From NCBI GenBank assembly GCA_026003255.1, contig BPGX01000002.1, forward strand, positions 124,001 through 188,000: a stretch of DNA of 64,000 nucleotides. The letters are read 5' to 3'. The translations under genes were made by a program, and so were the position numbers. This DNA comes from Bacteroidia bacterium. Lineage in GTDB: Bacteria > Bacteroidota > Bacteroidia > B-17B0 > Aurantibacillaceae. This document shows positions 35,605 through 45,013 of the stretch, in pieces. The notes under the pieces were generated by a model. The model had not been told where the DNA came from, searched no databases, and saw only the letters and a list, made by a program, of their open reading frames with translations. Position 1 is the stretch's first letter; every line of letters begins with the position of its first letter.

Positions 35605-37224
35605 TTAATGCTGAATTAATATCTTAAAATGGGAATTGCGTTTGTTGGTTTTTAATTGCAAAATATACGCCCCATTTACTAAATCCCGCACTGGAATATA
35701 TGAGTGTTCAATTATTCCAGAACGCACAATTTTTCCAGTAATATCAACTATTTCGTATTCTGTTTTTTCATTTAAGTTATTAGAAATAAAGATGAATTGA
35801 TGAGCAGGATTTGGAAAAATAGAAATGGGGTTGAATTCATTTTGTGAGGAGGAAATATTGGTTAATTTATCCATTTCTGCAATATAAGTATCATTAAAAG
35901 ATCCTGATGAACTTAATGTATTTTGACACACTGTAACGGTAGAAGTAAAAGGTGCGGAAAGATAGAGGTGATTATTGAAATATTCTAAATTATATGTTTT
36001 GCCAGAAACACCAGCAATTTTTTCAGATAAAAGATATTGTCCATTATTATCATATTTAAACAATAACAAGGAATTATTTGTAAATGTATCTGTGCCTAAA
36101 ATAATGGAGTTGTAATAATATCCCAGAGCATATAAATTGTTTTGATTATCCAGCGTGAGATTGCATCCTTCTCTCATACCATAGGTATTGATATTGGCGG
36201 GATTTTGAACTTCCTGTTTTGTCCAGAGATGTTGAAAATTTGAATTTAATTTTGTCAAAAACATTCGGCTGGCGATGGTTGATTTTGTTAATCGTATAGT
36301 ATCATTAATGTGTAGATTATTAGAGTTATAAGTACCTATTACAAAAATATTGCCATTTGAATCCATATCTAAATCGTTAATAATATTGTTTTTATTGTCT
36401 TTTCCGGTGAATATCACATAATTTTGTATTATCCAATTTGTATCTAATTTTAAAACAGCGGTTGAATTTTTGGGCGATTTAATTTTTTGAGAATTTGAAA
36501 AATCAATACTATCCACAAAAGAACACGTAAGGTAAAAATAACTATCCTTAAAAACCATTTCTCCTGTTTTAATATCGCTGAATGCATTGTTTCCGATGAG
36601 GTATTTTTTTGTGGCACCATTGTTTGTGTTGAGTTTAATAAGAAAAAGATTGGCAGGTGTGTAATACATCTGTATAGGTGAATAAGCCAATAAAACAAGG
36701 TTATTGGAATTATCAAAACACATAGAAGACAAAACGGTTTTTTCTAAAAAGAAATGCCATAGCATTTGACCACTTGCATTTAATTTCACTACTAATAGAC
36801 CTTTTTCAGCATTCCATTGCATTGAATCTAATTTCAAAGTTCCTGTAAAATTAACAGCAGCATAGTAATTTCCATTGTTGTCTTTAATCACATCTTTACA
36901 TATCGCAGATGTTTGAAAATAATTGGGATCATTTGTGGAAGTTGTATTCAAAAATGTTTTGGTAAAAATAACATTTTTCTGTTCGTCGAATTCAGCAATA
37001 AATCCAGAAGGTAAATTACAATTAAAATAAGTGGTAGTATCAATTTTTCCACTCTTATCTACACTTCCACAAATTAAAAGGTGTTGATTATTCAAAGGTC
37101 TGATTTTATATACATACTCGTTCACAGCACCATTCAGGTGTGTGTACCAATTACAGGATTGTTGAGCACTTATACTATCTAATAAAATAAAACTAATAAT
37201 AATAATAAAAACAATATGCTTCAT
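35605..37224 (-). CDS. T9SS type A secreted protein, propeller-like, function unknown
   Basis: 539 residues. A signal peptide (MKHIVFIIIISFILLDSISAQ) precedes a body of repeated beta units with the pattern D-NGN-Y or DSNGNIFVIGTYN, which suggests a beta-propeller of SBBP kind. The last 75 residues (SIFPNPAHQFIFISNNL, YEIVDITGKIVRSG, GAYILQLKT) are a T9SS type A sorting domain. It is 15 nt downstream of the LVIVD-like gene on the same strand and converges on the 1343-residue protein gene, with 4 nt between stops. No enzyme motif is visible. Confidence 0.8.
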   Translation of the reverse strand: MKHIVFIIIISFILLDSISAQQSCNWYTHLNGAVNEYVYKIRPLNNQHLLICGSVDKSGKIDTTTYFNCNLPSGFIAEFDEQKNVIFTKTFLNTTSTNDPNYFQTSAICKDVIKDNNGNYYAAVNFTGTLKLDSMQWNAEKGLLVVKLNASGQMLWHFFLEKTVLSSMCFDNSNNLVLLAYSPIQMYYTPANLFLIKLNTNNGATKKYLIGNNAFSDIKTGEMVFKDSYFYLTCSFVDSIDFSNSQKIKSPKNSTAVLKLDTNWIIQNYVIFTGKDNKNNIINDLDMDSNGNIFVIGTYNSNNLHINDTIRLTKSTIASRMFLTKLNSNFQHLWTKQEVQNPANINTYGMREGCNLTLDNQNNLYALGYYYNSIILGTDTFTNNSLLLFKYDNNGQYLLSEKIAGVSGKTYNLEYFNNHLYLSAPFTSTVTVCQNTLSSSGSFNDTYIAEMDKLTNISSSQNEFNPISIFPNPAHQFIFISNNLNEKTEYEIVDITGKIVRSGIIEHSYIPVRDLVNGAYILQLKTNKRNSHFKILIQH

Positions 37225-37239
37225 AATTCGCCAATTGAT

Positions 37240-38631
37240 TTAATTCTGAATGATAATTTTTTTTATACTTTTTACCTGATCGGATGCAATCGTTAAAACA
37301 TACATTCCATCCTTCAATGAAGGTAAATGTACTTCAATAGGAATATTTATGTCGTTATGAAAAACAAAAGATTCAAATACTTTTTTTCCGCTAATGTCCT
37401 GAATGGATATTTCTAAATGATTTTTGAGTGATGTAAAAATCTGTAATTTTTCTTTTGCTGGATTGGGGAATATCACCGTATTGACATTTTCACTTATCTC
37501 ATTCACGGATAATGCAGTATCTGCCCGAAGAATAAAAATTCCATTTGCCATATCGTTCGAAAGTATTAGTCCACTGGGAAAAAAAGGATAAGATCCCCAA
37601 TTACCATCATAAGTATTGGACGAGTATACACCAAGATTGGCACCACCTTGAGGATAGGTATCAAAATAGCCCGTCATTACTGGATTGGAAGGATTGGAAA
37701 TATCATAAATTAACGTACCATCCTGATAACAGGAAGCAACAAGGTATTTGTTTCCTAATATAAAAGGATTGTGTGCTATAAAACCACCGTAGTTATAGGG
37801 CTTTATATAACTGACTACCTGCATATTATTTATATCACTTACATCTGCAACCTTAATAGAGAGCCCACTGGGCACTTCGTCCATAAACACCAATGTTTTA
37901 CTATTTTCAGTAAGTGCGCTACTGTGATTATAGCCCGCTTCGAGATAGTACGTCAGTGAACTGATATAAGTAAATTTGTTTTGAATAGTATCTAACTTAA
38001 AAACCTGTAAACCTTGATTGGCACAAGAAGCAAAAATTGTATCGTGTTTTACAAACATATCGTGTACATAGCCGATATTTGGAAAATCATCGTCTAACCA
38101 TCTTACCAATTGAGGTTTTTCAGGATTAGGAAGTAAATTAAAAACACCCATAGAATGATAATACCCATATTTATCCCTTGGACCGCCCACGTATAAATAG
38201 TGTCCATCCACCCACAATGTATGTCCTTTGAATAAAATTCCTGTGTCTGGTGATATTACTACTCTGACAGAATCAGGAAGCGGTGATAAGTCAACTATTT
38301 GAAAGGAAGGTCCGTAATCATCGCTGATGATGTAACAATAATTTTTGTAGGTTTTAATTTCTCTCCACGTATTTATCGGAATGTCAATAACAGAGTCGGC
38401 AATATAAGATGAATTGGGATTCGTAATGTCTACAAAATAAGTGCCTTTGTGTGCTCCTGAAATAGCGTATTCTCTGTTTTTTACAGGATCATACCAACCC
38501 CAACAACCTGAAAAGTAAGTGTCTGGCTTAAAATGTGCTACCAACTGTACTCTCCACGAAGGATAAGTAGTTTGTGCTGATAAATAAGAAACAACCAATA
38601 CACTAATGCTGAATAAGAATTTTGTTCTCAT
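37240..38631 (-). CDS. Choice-of-anchor B family / LVIVD-repeat secreted protein with T9SS type A tail
   Basis: 463 residues. A signal peptide (MRTKFLFSISVLVVSYLSAQ) is followed by LVIVD-type propeller units, for example AISGAHKGTYFVDITNPN, YCYIISDDYGPSFQIVDLSPL, and CYQDGTLIYDISNPSNPVMTGYFDTY, as in choice-of-anchor B proteins. The last 75 residues (VIFPNPAKEKLQIFTSL, IQDISGKKVFES, DGMYVLTIA) are the T9SS type A domain. The start overlaps the end of the chitinase-like gene by 29 nt in another frame, so translation is probably coupled. Confidence 0.87.
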   Translation of the reverse strand: MRTKFLFSISVLVVSYLSAQTTYPSWRVQLVAHFKPDTYFSGCWGWYDPVKNREYAISGAHKGTYFVDITNPNSSYIADSVIDIPINTWREIKTYKNYCYIISDDYGPSFQIVDLSPLPDSVRVVISPDTGILFKGHTLWVDGHYLYVGGPRDKYGYYHSMGVFNLLPNPEKPQLVRWLDDDFPNIGYVHDMFVKHDTIFASCANQGLQVFKLDTIQNKFTYISSLTYYLEAGYNHSSALTENSKTLVFMDEVPSGLSIKVADVSDINNMQVVSYIKPYNYGGFIAHNPFILGNKYLVASCYQDGTLIYDISNPSNPVMTGYFDTYPQGGANLGVYSSNTYDGNWGSYPFFPSGLILSNDMANGIFILRADTALSVNEISENVNTVIFPNPAKEKLQIFTSLKNHLEISIQDISGKKVFESFVFHNDINIPIEVHLPSLKDGMYVLTIASDQVKSIKKIIIQN

Positions 38632-41629
38632 AAACCTTATTATTAAAGCTATCGTATAACTTCAGAATATACAACCCGTCTGATAGGGATGAGATATAAA
38701 TTTCATTGGACGAAAGTTTTGATTTTAAAATAACTTTCCCACTAACATCAACCAGTTCATAAAAATAAGCAGAAGTCGATAATGGTAATCCTTCAATATG
38801 AATAAGTTCTTTTGCAGGTATTGGGAATAGCTTGATTTGTTCGTAATTAAGATACACAAAAGCATGAGATGTTACACAAGTGGTATCCACCATTTGTCCA
38901 TTACTGCTGGCAACAGACGATTGAAGACCTGCGCCATTTTCTGCTTTGACATTAAAATAATAGGTTTGTCCATGAATGAGATTATTTAAATAAACACTCA
39001 CATTGGTCGATAAATTATTGTTTGTCCACCCCAAAACATTTGTAGAACCTGCACTTGTACCAATAGAATACCAGTATTTACCTATTGCAGAATTCGGATC
39101 GCTACTGTTGCTCCAGTTGGCTTTTAGAGTATCTTTTGTACAAGCAATACTAATATCAATGCCCGTACCATCATTCACCCCTACTGTGGTTGGCGGCGTC
39201 CAGTCAACATTTAATGTTTGCATAGCGATATTAGACAATTGATCATAACTATCCTGACAAATGGATAAAATACGACCCGCACTTACAGAAGGTGATGGAT
39301 TTTGATACATCAAGTCCGTATTTCCACTTCCTACTAAAATGGTCGGTGTATTGGTACGAGAACGATATACTCTGAAACTATCTATGCTCATTTTTGCATT
39401 TCCGCTTCTGAATGAGATATATTGTCCGTTGTTCATAGGATGCGGTGAAGGATCTGTCCATGTATTGATTAATTGATTATTCCAGTACGTCCAGATTTGA
39501 CCGGTCGTTCTGTCGTGAATAACTTTTACATCGTACCATGTATTGGCTGAAAAAGTCAATGGAATATCCACTACCGGTGAACCAAAAGAATTATTGACCG
39601 TTTTATACAATTGAAATTTCTGATTATCTAAACGGAACCAAACAAAATAAGAGTTATTGCGATTCGAACTATCTGCATTATCCGAGAAAAAGTGGAAGCC
39701 ACCTCTTCTATTAGTACCGGTTCCTTCTAATTTAATTTTGAAATGATACAAATAACGATTGGATAATGTTTGTGTGAGTGCCGCATAAATGTTGGTATTT
39801 CCAGCCGAGGAGGAAGTTTCATCCGTTTGAACCAGAGCACTGCCTGTTACATTCCAGGTACCGGTTTTAATTGTCCATAGAGGAGATAACGTATTGAAAT
39901 CGTCGTAAAAGAAACCACGGTTGTTATTAGCCGTCCATTGTGTTCCGTTGTAGCATGCGACAGAATAATATCCTTTTTGAATACTCGCACCAGAAGGGGG
40001 AACATCATTGATATTAGCCGTATAATTCCCAGTAATCCAGGGCGATGCAGAGGCAATGGAAGTAGTTGGTGATCCAGATGCAGTAGTGGTGCATTGATAA
40101 ATTGCCTTGAATCCTGATGCAACGGTTGCCCCATCGGATTTAAAGCGAATGGTAAAAGCATTCCCATTTGTCATAAATGTACCGGGATTATTACCCCCCG
40201 TATACACACCAATAAGCGGTGAAGATGTGGAATTACCGTTGTAAATCCACAGAGAATCATAATTATTTTCCAGTGTAAAAGTAGGCGCAAACTGAACAAC
40301 TAATTTCTGATTCGAAGCCGGAGCATAAATCGTGTAAGTGTAATTTTCATTATCGTAATAATTTCGGTTTGGTCCGCCCATGTCGTACAAACTGTCTGAG
40401 CAAGGCCATACACGACAATTAGAAGTAAACTTATCCTGAATGGCCTGCCAGAAATCGTCATAACCATCATCGTAGCCCAATGCCCAGATACCAATTCCTC
40501 CGATTCCTCTTTGATTCACAAAGTCAAATCTTCGGCTCATGCTGTAATCATCATCAATCCAGCACTGCCGCCATGCGCCAGAGACCTGAAAGACAAAAGC
40601 AGGTGTGAAACTATTTTGATCCCATTTTTTATTGGTAGTTGTGTAATAACCTGTTGAATTGTTTTTTACATAAGCATAAGTTCTGGAAGTAGAAAAATTA
40701 CCCGTTGTATTGGAAGGTATTGTATTAGAAGTTGTTTCCCATTCTCTGCCATAATAGGGAAGCCCAAGCAGTAATTTAGAAGGAGGAACACCTTTATTTA
40801 AGTAATAAGTAACTGTTTTACTTAAAGTATAGTTGTACGATGTTTGAAAGTTATAGAGTGGATCACCCGGTCCTGCTTGAGAACTGCCGCTCCAATAATA
40901 ATCATAGCCCATGATGATAAAATCATCCACATAAGGCACGAGTGCAGGAATATCAAATACACCGCTCCAATCCACAGCATACAGGGCAATGCTTAATTTG
41001 TAATTAGGATTTGCTGCTTGTAAAGCAGTTTTTAATTGAATAATGAAGTTCGTGAAAGGTGTTTTATCAGAGGAGCCCATTCCTTCAAAATCAATATTCA
41101 CACCATTTCCCCCACGTGCGTTCAAGTCACTGATAATATTGTTGATGAAAGTAGTTTTTGCTGTGCTGGACGCCCAGAAGGTACTGTGTCCACTAAATAA
41201 AGTCGCACAGATATGAATTTTACAACCATTGGCTTTGGCAGTCGTTACAGCATTGGAAGTCAGCCAGGCATAGGAACTATTGGTGTTATTACCCGTTGAT
41301 GGGCTAATTGAATAATCAAAATAACAAAAATCAGATAATAAATTCCATTTAAAGTTAGTGTATGTACTACCTTGCCAATAGGGGAACCAACCAAATACTT
41401 TTTTATTTAAGGTACAAGATGGATTTAAGGTACTTGTTTGTGTGGTTTTCAATTCAGAAGATAATTTTTTATTTCCTAAAACTACCTGTAAACTATCCCA
41501 TTGATGTTCGTTCTTAAAATGAAATTGACGATATTTTTCTGATTCTTCCTGAATGATGGATGGATGGTGTTGAGAAAAAAGAGAAGTAAAGCCCACCAGA
41601 AAAATTAAGCATAAAGGATACTTTACCAT
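38603..41629 (-). CDS. GH18 chitinase-like secreted enzyme with CUB, FN3 and T9SS type A tail
   Basis: 1008 residues. A signal peptide (MVKYPLCLIFLVGFTSLFSQ) precedes a glycoside hydrolase family 18 domain: VFGWFPYWQGSTY start, the active-site strand GGNGVNIDFEGM at 173-184 with acid catalyst Glu182, and FIIMGYDYYWSGS. The usual DxxDxDxE reads NxxNxDxE here, so only the last Asp and Glu are kept. A CUB-like domain follows (about 410-510), then a laminin-G/jelly-roll-like domain (about 580-750), an FN3 domain (about 810-920) and a T9SS type A tail (KLFPIPAKELIHIEGL, LVDVSGKVILK, DGLYILKLY). Likely substrate is chitin or another GlcNAc glycan, or the protein may only bind it. First gene of a three-gene unit. 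Confidence 0.87.
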   Translation of the reverse strand: MVKYPLCLIFLVGFTSLFSQHHPSIIQEESEKYRQFHFKNEHQWDSLQVVLGNKKLSSELKTTQTSTLNPSCTLNKKVFGWFPYWQGSTYTNFKWNLLSDFCYFDYSISPSTGNNTNSSYAWLTSNAVTTAKANGCKIHICATLFSGHSTFWASSTAKTTFINNIISDLNARGGNGVNIDFEGMGSSDKTPFTNFIIQLKTALQAANPNYKLSIALYAVDWSGVFDIPALVPYVDDFIIMGYDYYWSGSSQAGPGDPLYNFQTSYNYTLSKTVTYYLNKGVPPSKLLLGLPYYGREWETTSNTIPSNTTGNFSTSRTYAYVKNNSTGYYTTTNKKWDQNSFTPAFVFQVSGAWRQCWIDDDYSMSRRFDFVNQRGIGGIGIWALGYDDGYDDFWQAIQDKFTSNCRVWPCSDSLYDMGGPNRNYYDNENYTYTIYAPASNQKLVVQFAPTFTLENNYDSLWIYNGNSTSSPLIGVYTGGNNPGTFMTNGNAFTIRFKSDGATVASGFKAIYQCTTTASGSPTTSIASASPWITGNYTANINDVPPSGASIQKGYYSVACYNGTQWTANNNRGFFYDDFNTLSPLWTIKTGTWNVTGSALVQTDETSSSAGNTNIYAALTQTLSNRYLYHFKIKLEGTGTNRRGGFHFFSDNADSSNRNNSYFVWFRLDNQKFQLYKTVNNSFGSPVVDIPLTFSANTWYDVKVIHDRTTGQIWTYWNNQLINTWTDPSPHPMNNGQYISFRSGNAKMSIDSFRVYRSRTNTPTILVGSGNTDLMYQNPSPSVSAGRILSICQDSYDQLSNIAMQTLNVDWTPPTTVGVNDGTGIDISIACTKDTLKANWSNSSDPNSAIGKYWYSIGTSAGSTNVLGWTNNNLSTNVSVYLNNLIHGQTYYFNVKAENGAGLQSSVASSNGQMVDTTCVTSHAFVYLNYEQIKLFPIPAKELIHIEGLPLSTSAYFYELVDVSGKVILKSKLSSNEIYISSLSDGLYILKLYDSFNNKVYENKILIQH

Positions 41630-41646
41630 ATACTAATTTTTACAAG

Positions 41647-41654
41647 CAAAGTTA
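41647..41654 (-). promoter_or_regulatory. Bacteroidota -7 promoter element TAACTTTG before the chitinase-like gene
   Basis: Exact TAnnTTTG match on the minus strand, 17 nt before the ATG at 41629. It probably drives the three secreted-protein genes down to 35605. Confidence 0.6.
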
Positions 41655-41705
41655 CAGGATTTTTTTCACATAAAAACAATGAGATTTACATAAGTTCAAA
41701 AATAT

Positions 41706-41743
41706 GCCACGAACGCACTAATATTATTCGTGTAATTCGTGGC
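41706..41743. repeat. Palindromic intergenic repeat (GCCACGAA ... TTCGTGGC)
   Basis: An 8-bp perfect inverted repeat (41706-41713 and 41736-41743) with an inner imperfect pair (GCACTAAT and ATTCGTGT). A related palindrome with the same TATGCCAC-AA-GCAC-AAT layout is at 57532-57583. Read on the minus strand the ACAGATT-type block at 41748-41797 precedes it. It lies 77 nt before the chitinase-like gene start. Confidence 0.55.
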
Positions 41744-41747
41744 TAAT

Positions 41748-41797
41748 TAAATTTATAATCTGTGAAAATCTGTCTTAATCTGTGTTCTCTGTGTGCT
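41748..41797 (-). repeat. Dispersed intergenic repeat, partial copy E (reverse)
   Basis: On the minus strand it reads GAACACAGATTAAGACAGATT then TTCACAGATTAT, which resembles the first half of copies A, C and D (GAACACGGAT, ACAGATT, CACAGATTAT). The second half is replaced by the palindrome at 41706-41743. The match is looser than for the other copies. Confidence 0.45.
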
Positions 41798-41819
41798 ATT
41801 AATTGATTTCTAAAACACA

Positions 41820-41903
41820 TCACTTGCGATTTTTTCTTTCCTCAATTTGTTTTTTCAACACTTCTATTTCTTTGTCCTTGATGGCTAATAACTCTTTTTG
41901 CAT
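41820..41903 (-). pseudogene. Possible 3' remnant of a helical protein gene
   Basis: A 27-codon frame (MQKELLAIKDKEIEVLKKQI ..., then EERKNRK and stop) with a strongly heptad-like, charged sequence. It resembles the C-terminal coiled coil of some Bacteroidota helix-turn-helix regulators, but this is only an impression. No upstream part of such a gene is present, and it may be a chance frame. Confidence 0.25.
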
Positions 41904-42021
41904 TTAGTAGATTCAAATTACAACTTTTACACTTCAAAGTACCATAAAATCTAATATTTTTTTTCAAACAAAGGTGGGAATGGTGTTCTTTCCCTTATCC
42001 TTTGCCTGAAAATTTTCCCCT

Positions 42022-42333
42022 ATGAAAAAATTATACTATTGGCATCAATTCTCATTTTTTCTAAAAGTGTCAAACTTGTAAGTTGAATCTGCATTATTAC
42101 ATTCATCTTCTTATTTTGCAGACGATAACACTATTATTAAATGGATACCAGCATCTTTAATAGTTTTTAATTCAATCTTAACACAAAAAAATGAATATTT
42201 CATTCCTGCTAAAAAATATAACTTGACTAAAACTTTTGTTACAGGAGATTATCTTCTTATAGCAGATCATTATTTTACATTAATTAATAATGACACATTA
42301 ACTAAAATATATGTTCTTAAAGTTCCTGAATAA
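42022..42333 (+). pseudogene. Decayed gene with in-frame stop (possible propeller-protein remnant)
   Basis: A frame opens with ATG at 42022 (MKKLYYWHQFSFFLKVSNL), meets TAA at 42079-42081, and then stays open in the same frame to the stop at 42331-42333. The second part has protein-like composition (ADDNTIIKWIPASLIV, EYFIPAKKYNLTKTFVTGDY, LTKIYVLKVPE). It has no start codon of its own. It overlaps the next gene by 23 nt, as a neighbour in an operon would. It is probably the 3' end of a broken gene. I do not recognise the family with confidence; the short polar-hydrophobic units could come from a 6-bladed propeller protein. Confidence 0.45.
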
Positions 42334-42733
42334 ATTAATTTTAATTTTCATCATTTTAACATCATGCAACAATGAAAGAGAAAAAACATCTGTGATATTT
42401 AGTAATTATCTTTTTGAAACATTTAGTATCAAACTACCAGAAGATTCAGCATTTTTTGTCTTAATCCCAGCAGGATCTTGCGCGGGATGTTATCAATATT
42501 TAATAAAGATCATAGAACATTTATATTTCAAGCATAAAGAAAATTTCTGGATTATTGTTGATAAATCTTCGTATGATTATTCTACATTTAAAACTTTATC
42601 TCCCGAAATTAAGGTACTTATTGACAATAAAAACCATCTATCAAGATTAAACTTGAATATTCAAAACACAACACTCATTAAAACTTTTCAGCAAAAAATT
42701 ATTGATAAAAGATTACTGTTGCCAGATGAATAG
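42311..42733 (+). CDS. Small lipoprotein with a CxxC pair, unknown function
   Basis: 140 residues. The signal (MFLKFLNKLILIFIILTSC) ends in a lipobox LTSC, so Cys19 is likely lipidated. SFFVLIPAGSCAGCYQYLIK-like text (AGSCAGCYQYL at about 54-64) contains a CxxC pair after a hydrophobic strand, as in a thioredoxin-like fold, but the rest does not show clear TlpA motifs. It overlaps the decayed upstream frame by 23 nt. Codon use and A+T content are higher than in the neighbouring metabolic genes. Function not recognised; a redox role is only a suggestion. Confidence 0.6.
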   Translation: MFLKFLNKLILIFIILTSCNNEREKTSVIFSNYLFETFSIKLPEDSAFFVLIPAGSCAGCYQYLIKIIEHLYFKHKENFWIIVDKSSYDYSTFKTLSPEIKVLIDNKNHLSRLNLNIQNTTLIKTFQQKIIDKRLLLPDE

Positions 42734-42815
42734 ATACTAAAAACATTACACTGTAAATCCCACTCATTTCTACATTATACATGGTTTATTCTTTCTCTAT
42801 TATTACCTCAAAAAC

Positions 42816-43259
42816 CTACTCACACTCTCCTTCTCCATCAATCTTCTCAATTCTTCTCTGATGTCGGCCGCCTTCAAATTGGGCAGTAAGGTACGCTTCT
42901 ACAATTTGAACTGCCGTGTCTTTATTGACAAATCTTCCGGGTAAGGCAATGATATTTGCGTTGTTGTGTTGCTTTGCTAATCGGGCTATTTCAGGTGTCC
43001 AGCACAAGGCGCCACGAATGCCTTTGTGTTTGTTCACGCTCATGTTAATACCATTTCCGCTTCCACAGATTACAATACCAAAATCCACTTCCTGCTTTTT
43101 AACTGCACAAGCCACAGCATGTCCAAAATCAGGATAATCAACGGATTCGGCGCTATATGTTCCTTTATCTATTACTTCTAAATTTTTGGATAACAGATAA
43201 TTTTTCAGATATTCTTTTAGTTCAAACCCGGCATGGTCGCTACCAATGGCTATTTTCAT
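42816..43259 (-). CDS. rpiB: Ribose 5-phosphate isomerase B
   Basis: RpiB interconverts ribose 5-phosphate and ribulose 5-phosphate in the pentose-phosphate pathway. I chose the ATG at 43259 (147 residues) over the in-frame TTG six bases upstream. Family motifs are IGSDHAGFELKEYL at the start, ICGSGNGINMSVNKHKGIRGALC (active-site Cys in CGSGNGI, about residue 67) and NNANIIALPGRF. It lies 12 nt after the acyl-CoA dehydrogenase gene and is the last gene of the minus-strand run. Confidence 0.94.
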   Translation of the reverse strand: MKIAIGSDHAGFELKEYLKNYLLSKNLEVIDKGTYSAESVDYPDFGHAVACAVKKQEVDFGIVICGSGNGINMSVNKHKGIRGALCWTPEIARLAKQHNNANIIALPGRFVNKDTAVQIVEAYLTAQFEGGRHQRRIEKIDGEGECE

Positions 43260-43271
43260 ATTCAAAAAATT

Positions 43272-44411
43272 TTAACTCATAATCTGTCTTGATATCACTA
43301 ACTTTTGAATTTCGCTGGTTCCTTCTCCTATGGTGCAGAGTTTACTATCTCTGTAATACTTTTCAGCCGGGAAATCTTTGGTATAGCCATAACCACCAAA
43401 AATTTGTACGGCTTCTGTACTTACCTTTACAGCCACTTCTGATGCGTAATATTTAGCAAATGCCCCCTCTTTAGTTACTTTTAATCCGCGATTTTTCATA
43501 TCGCCCGCCTGATAAGTTAGTAATTCTGCGGCTTCTATTTCTGTCGCCATGTCAGCTAACTTAAATGCAATGGCCTGATGTTGAGCAATAGGTTTTCCAA
43601 ATTGTATACGTTCTTTTGCGTATTTCAATGCGGCTTCGTAAGCACCACGGGCTATTCCGCAGGAAAGAGCCGCAATGGAAATTCTTCCACCGTCCAATAC
43701 TTTCATAGCTTGAATAAATCCTTCGCCTTCTTTTCCAATGAGTTGTGATTTGTGAACTCTACAATCCTGAAAAATCAGTTCTGCTGTTTCACTGGCACGC
43801 ATACCGAGTTTATTTTCTTTCTTACCAGAAAAGAAACCGGGCGTACCTTTTTCAATAATAAAGGCACTCATTCCATGGCTATCTCCTTTTTCACCTGTAC
43901 GAGCGATAACAACTGCTACATCTCCGCTAATAGCATGTGTAATGAAATTTTTGGCACCGTTGAGAATGTAGTAATCGCCGTCTTTTACTGCGGTGGTATT
44001 CATTCCACCAGCATCGGAACCGGTATTATGCTCTGTTAGTCCCCATGCTCCAATCCACTCACCTGTAGCCAATTTTGGAAGATATTTACGTTTTTGTTCT
44101 TCGCTGCCGTGTTGAAGTATATGTCCAGTACAAAGAGAGTTGTGTGCAGCCATGGATAATCCGATAGCACCACACACTTTAGCCAATTCAATGATAGCCG
44201 TGATGTATTCCAGATAACCAAATCCGCTTCCGCCATATTCTTGCGGAACGAGAACGCCCAACAATCCTAATTCTCCCATCTTTTTGAACGTATCTGCCGG
44301 GAAAATTTGTTTTTCATCCCACTCCATAACGTGCGGTGCAATGTGTTCTTTTGCAAAAGCTCGCACCATTTCGGCAATCATTTTTTGATTTTCAGTCAAT
44401 TCAAAATTCAT
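43272..44411 (-). CDS. Acyl-CoA dehydrogenase
   Basis: A 379-residue FAD-dependent acyl-CoA dehydrogenase of the short/medium-chain class, catalysing alpha,beta-desaturation of acyl-CoA in beta-oxidation or amino-acid breakdown. Motifs: [19 protein letters not shown] (FAD/substrate loop), [41 protein letters not shown] and [16 protein letters not shown] with the catalytic Glu region. It lies between apt and rpiB with 12-nt gaps, so it is cotranscribed. The exact chain length or branched-chain preference cannot be told. Confidence 0.93.
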   Translation of the reverse strand: MNFELTENQKMIAEMVRAFAKEHIAPHVMEWDEKQIFPADTFKKMGELGLLGVLVPQEYGGSGFGYLEYITAIIELAKVCGAIGLSMAAHNSLCTGHILQHGSEEQKRKYLPKLATGEWIGAWGLTEHNTGSDAGGMNTTAVKDGDYYILNGAKNFITHAISGDVAVVIARTGEKGDSHGMSAFIIEKGTPGFFSGKKENKLGMRASETAELIFQDCRVHKSQLIGKEGEGFIQAMKVLDGGRISIAALSCGIARGAYEAALKYAKERIQFGKPIAQHQAIAFKLADMATEIEAAELLTYQAGDMKNRGLKVTKEGAFAKYYASEVAVKVSTEAVQIFGGYGYTKDFPAEKYYRDSKLCTIGEGTSEIQKLVISRQIMS

Positions 44412-44423
44412 AGGTTTAGATTT

Positions 44424-44951
44424 TTAGTATTGAGTTAAACAAATAATGTTATTGGAATAGTTTTGAAGTTTATCTCTTCCTTTGAGAAAAGTTAATTCAA
44501 TTAAAAATGTAAATGCCAGTACATTTGCCTTGTGCATTTTCACAAGTTGAGCGGCAGCAGAGGCCGTTCCGCCTGTGGCAAGCAAATCGTCGTGAATGAG
44601 GATGTTTTGTCCGGAATGAATGCTTCCTTCATTAATTTCTATTGCAGCAGAACCATATTCTAAAGTATATTCTGCTTTTACTGTTTTGTAGGGCAATTTG
44701 CCCGCTTTACGAGCCAGAATAAACGGGACTTTCAGTTGATAAGCCAATAAAAAACCAAATAAAAAACCACGGCTTTCAATACCTATTACTGCATCTGGTT
44801 TATTCGGTAATGCTGAAATAAAACCTTCCACAATTTCCTGACATAAAGAAGGATTTTCAAATATCGGAGTTATGTCTTTAAAGTTAACGCCTGGTGTAGG
44901 AAAATCCGGAACTTCTCTAATGATGCTTTTTATTTTTTGACTTAAATTCAT
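44424..44951 (-). CDS. apt: Adenine phosphoribosyltransferase
   Basis: Apt salvages adenine to AMP using PRPP. This 175-residue protein has the start IREVPDFPTPGVNFKDITPI typical of Apt, a purine-binding IGIESRGFLFG, and the PRPP loop ILIHDDLLATGGTASAAAQLV near residue 115 (DDxxATGGT). It is 12 nt upstream of the acyl-CoA dehydrogenase gene. Confidence 0.95.
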   Translation of the reverse strand: MNLSQKIKSIIREVPDFPTPGVNFKDITPIFENPSLCQEIVEGFISALPNKPDAVIGIESRGFLFGFLLAYQLKVPFILARKAGKLPYKTVKAEYTLEYGSAAIEINEGSIHSGQNILIHDDLLATGGTASAAAQLVKMHKANVLAFTFLIELTFLKGRDKLQNYSNNIICLTQY

Positions 44952-45013
44952 TATTTATTTTACTTTTGTAAATAGTGCAAATTTTAAGAAAATGATGTAA
45001 TTATTCAAATTTA

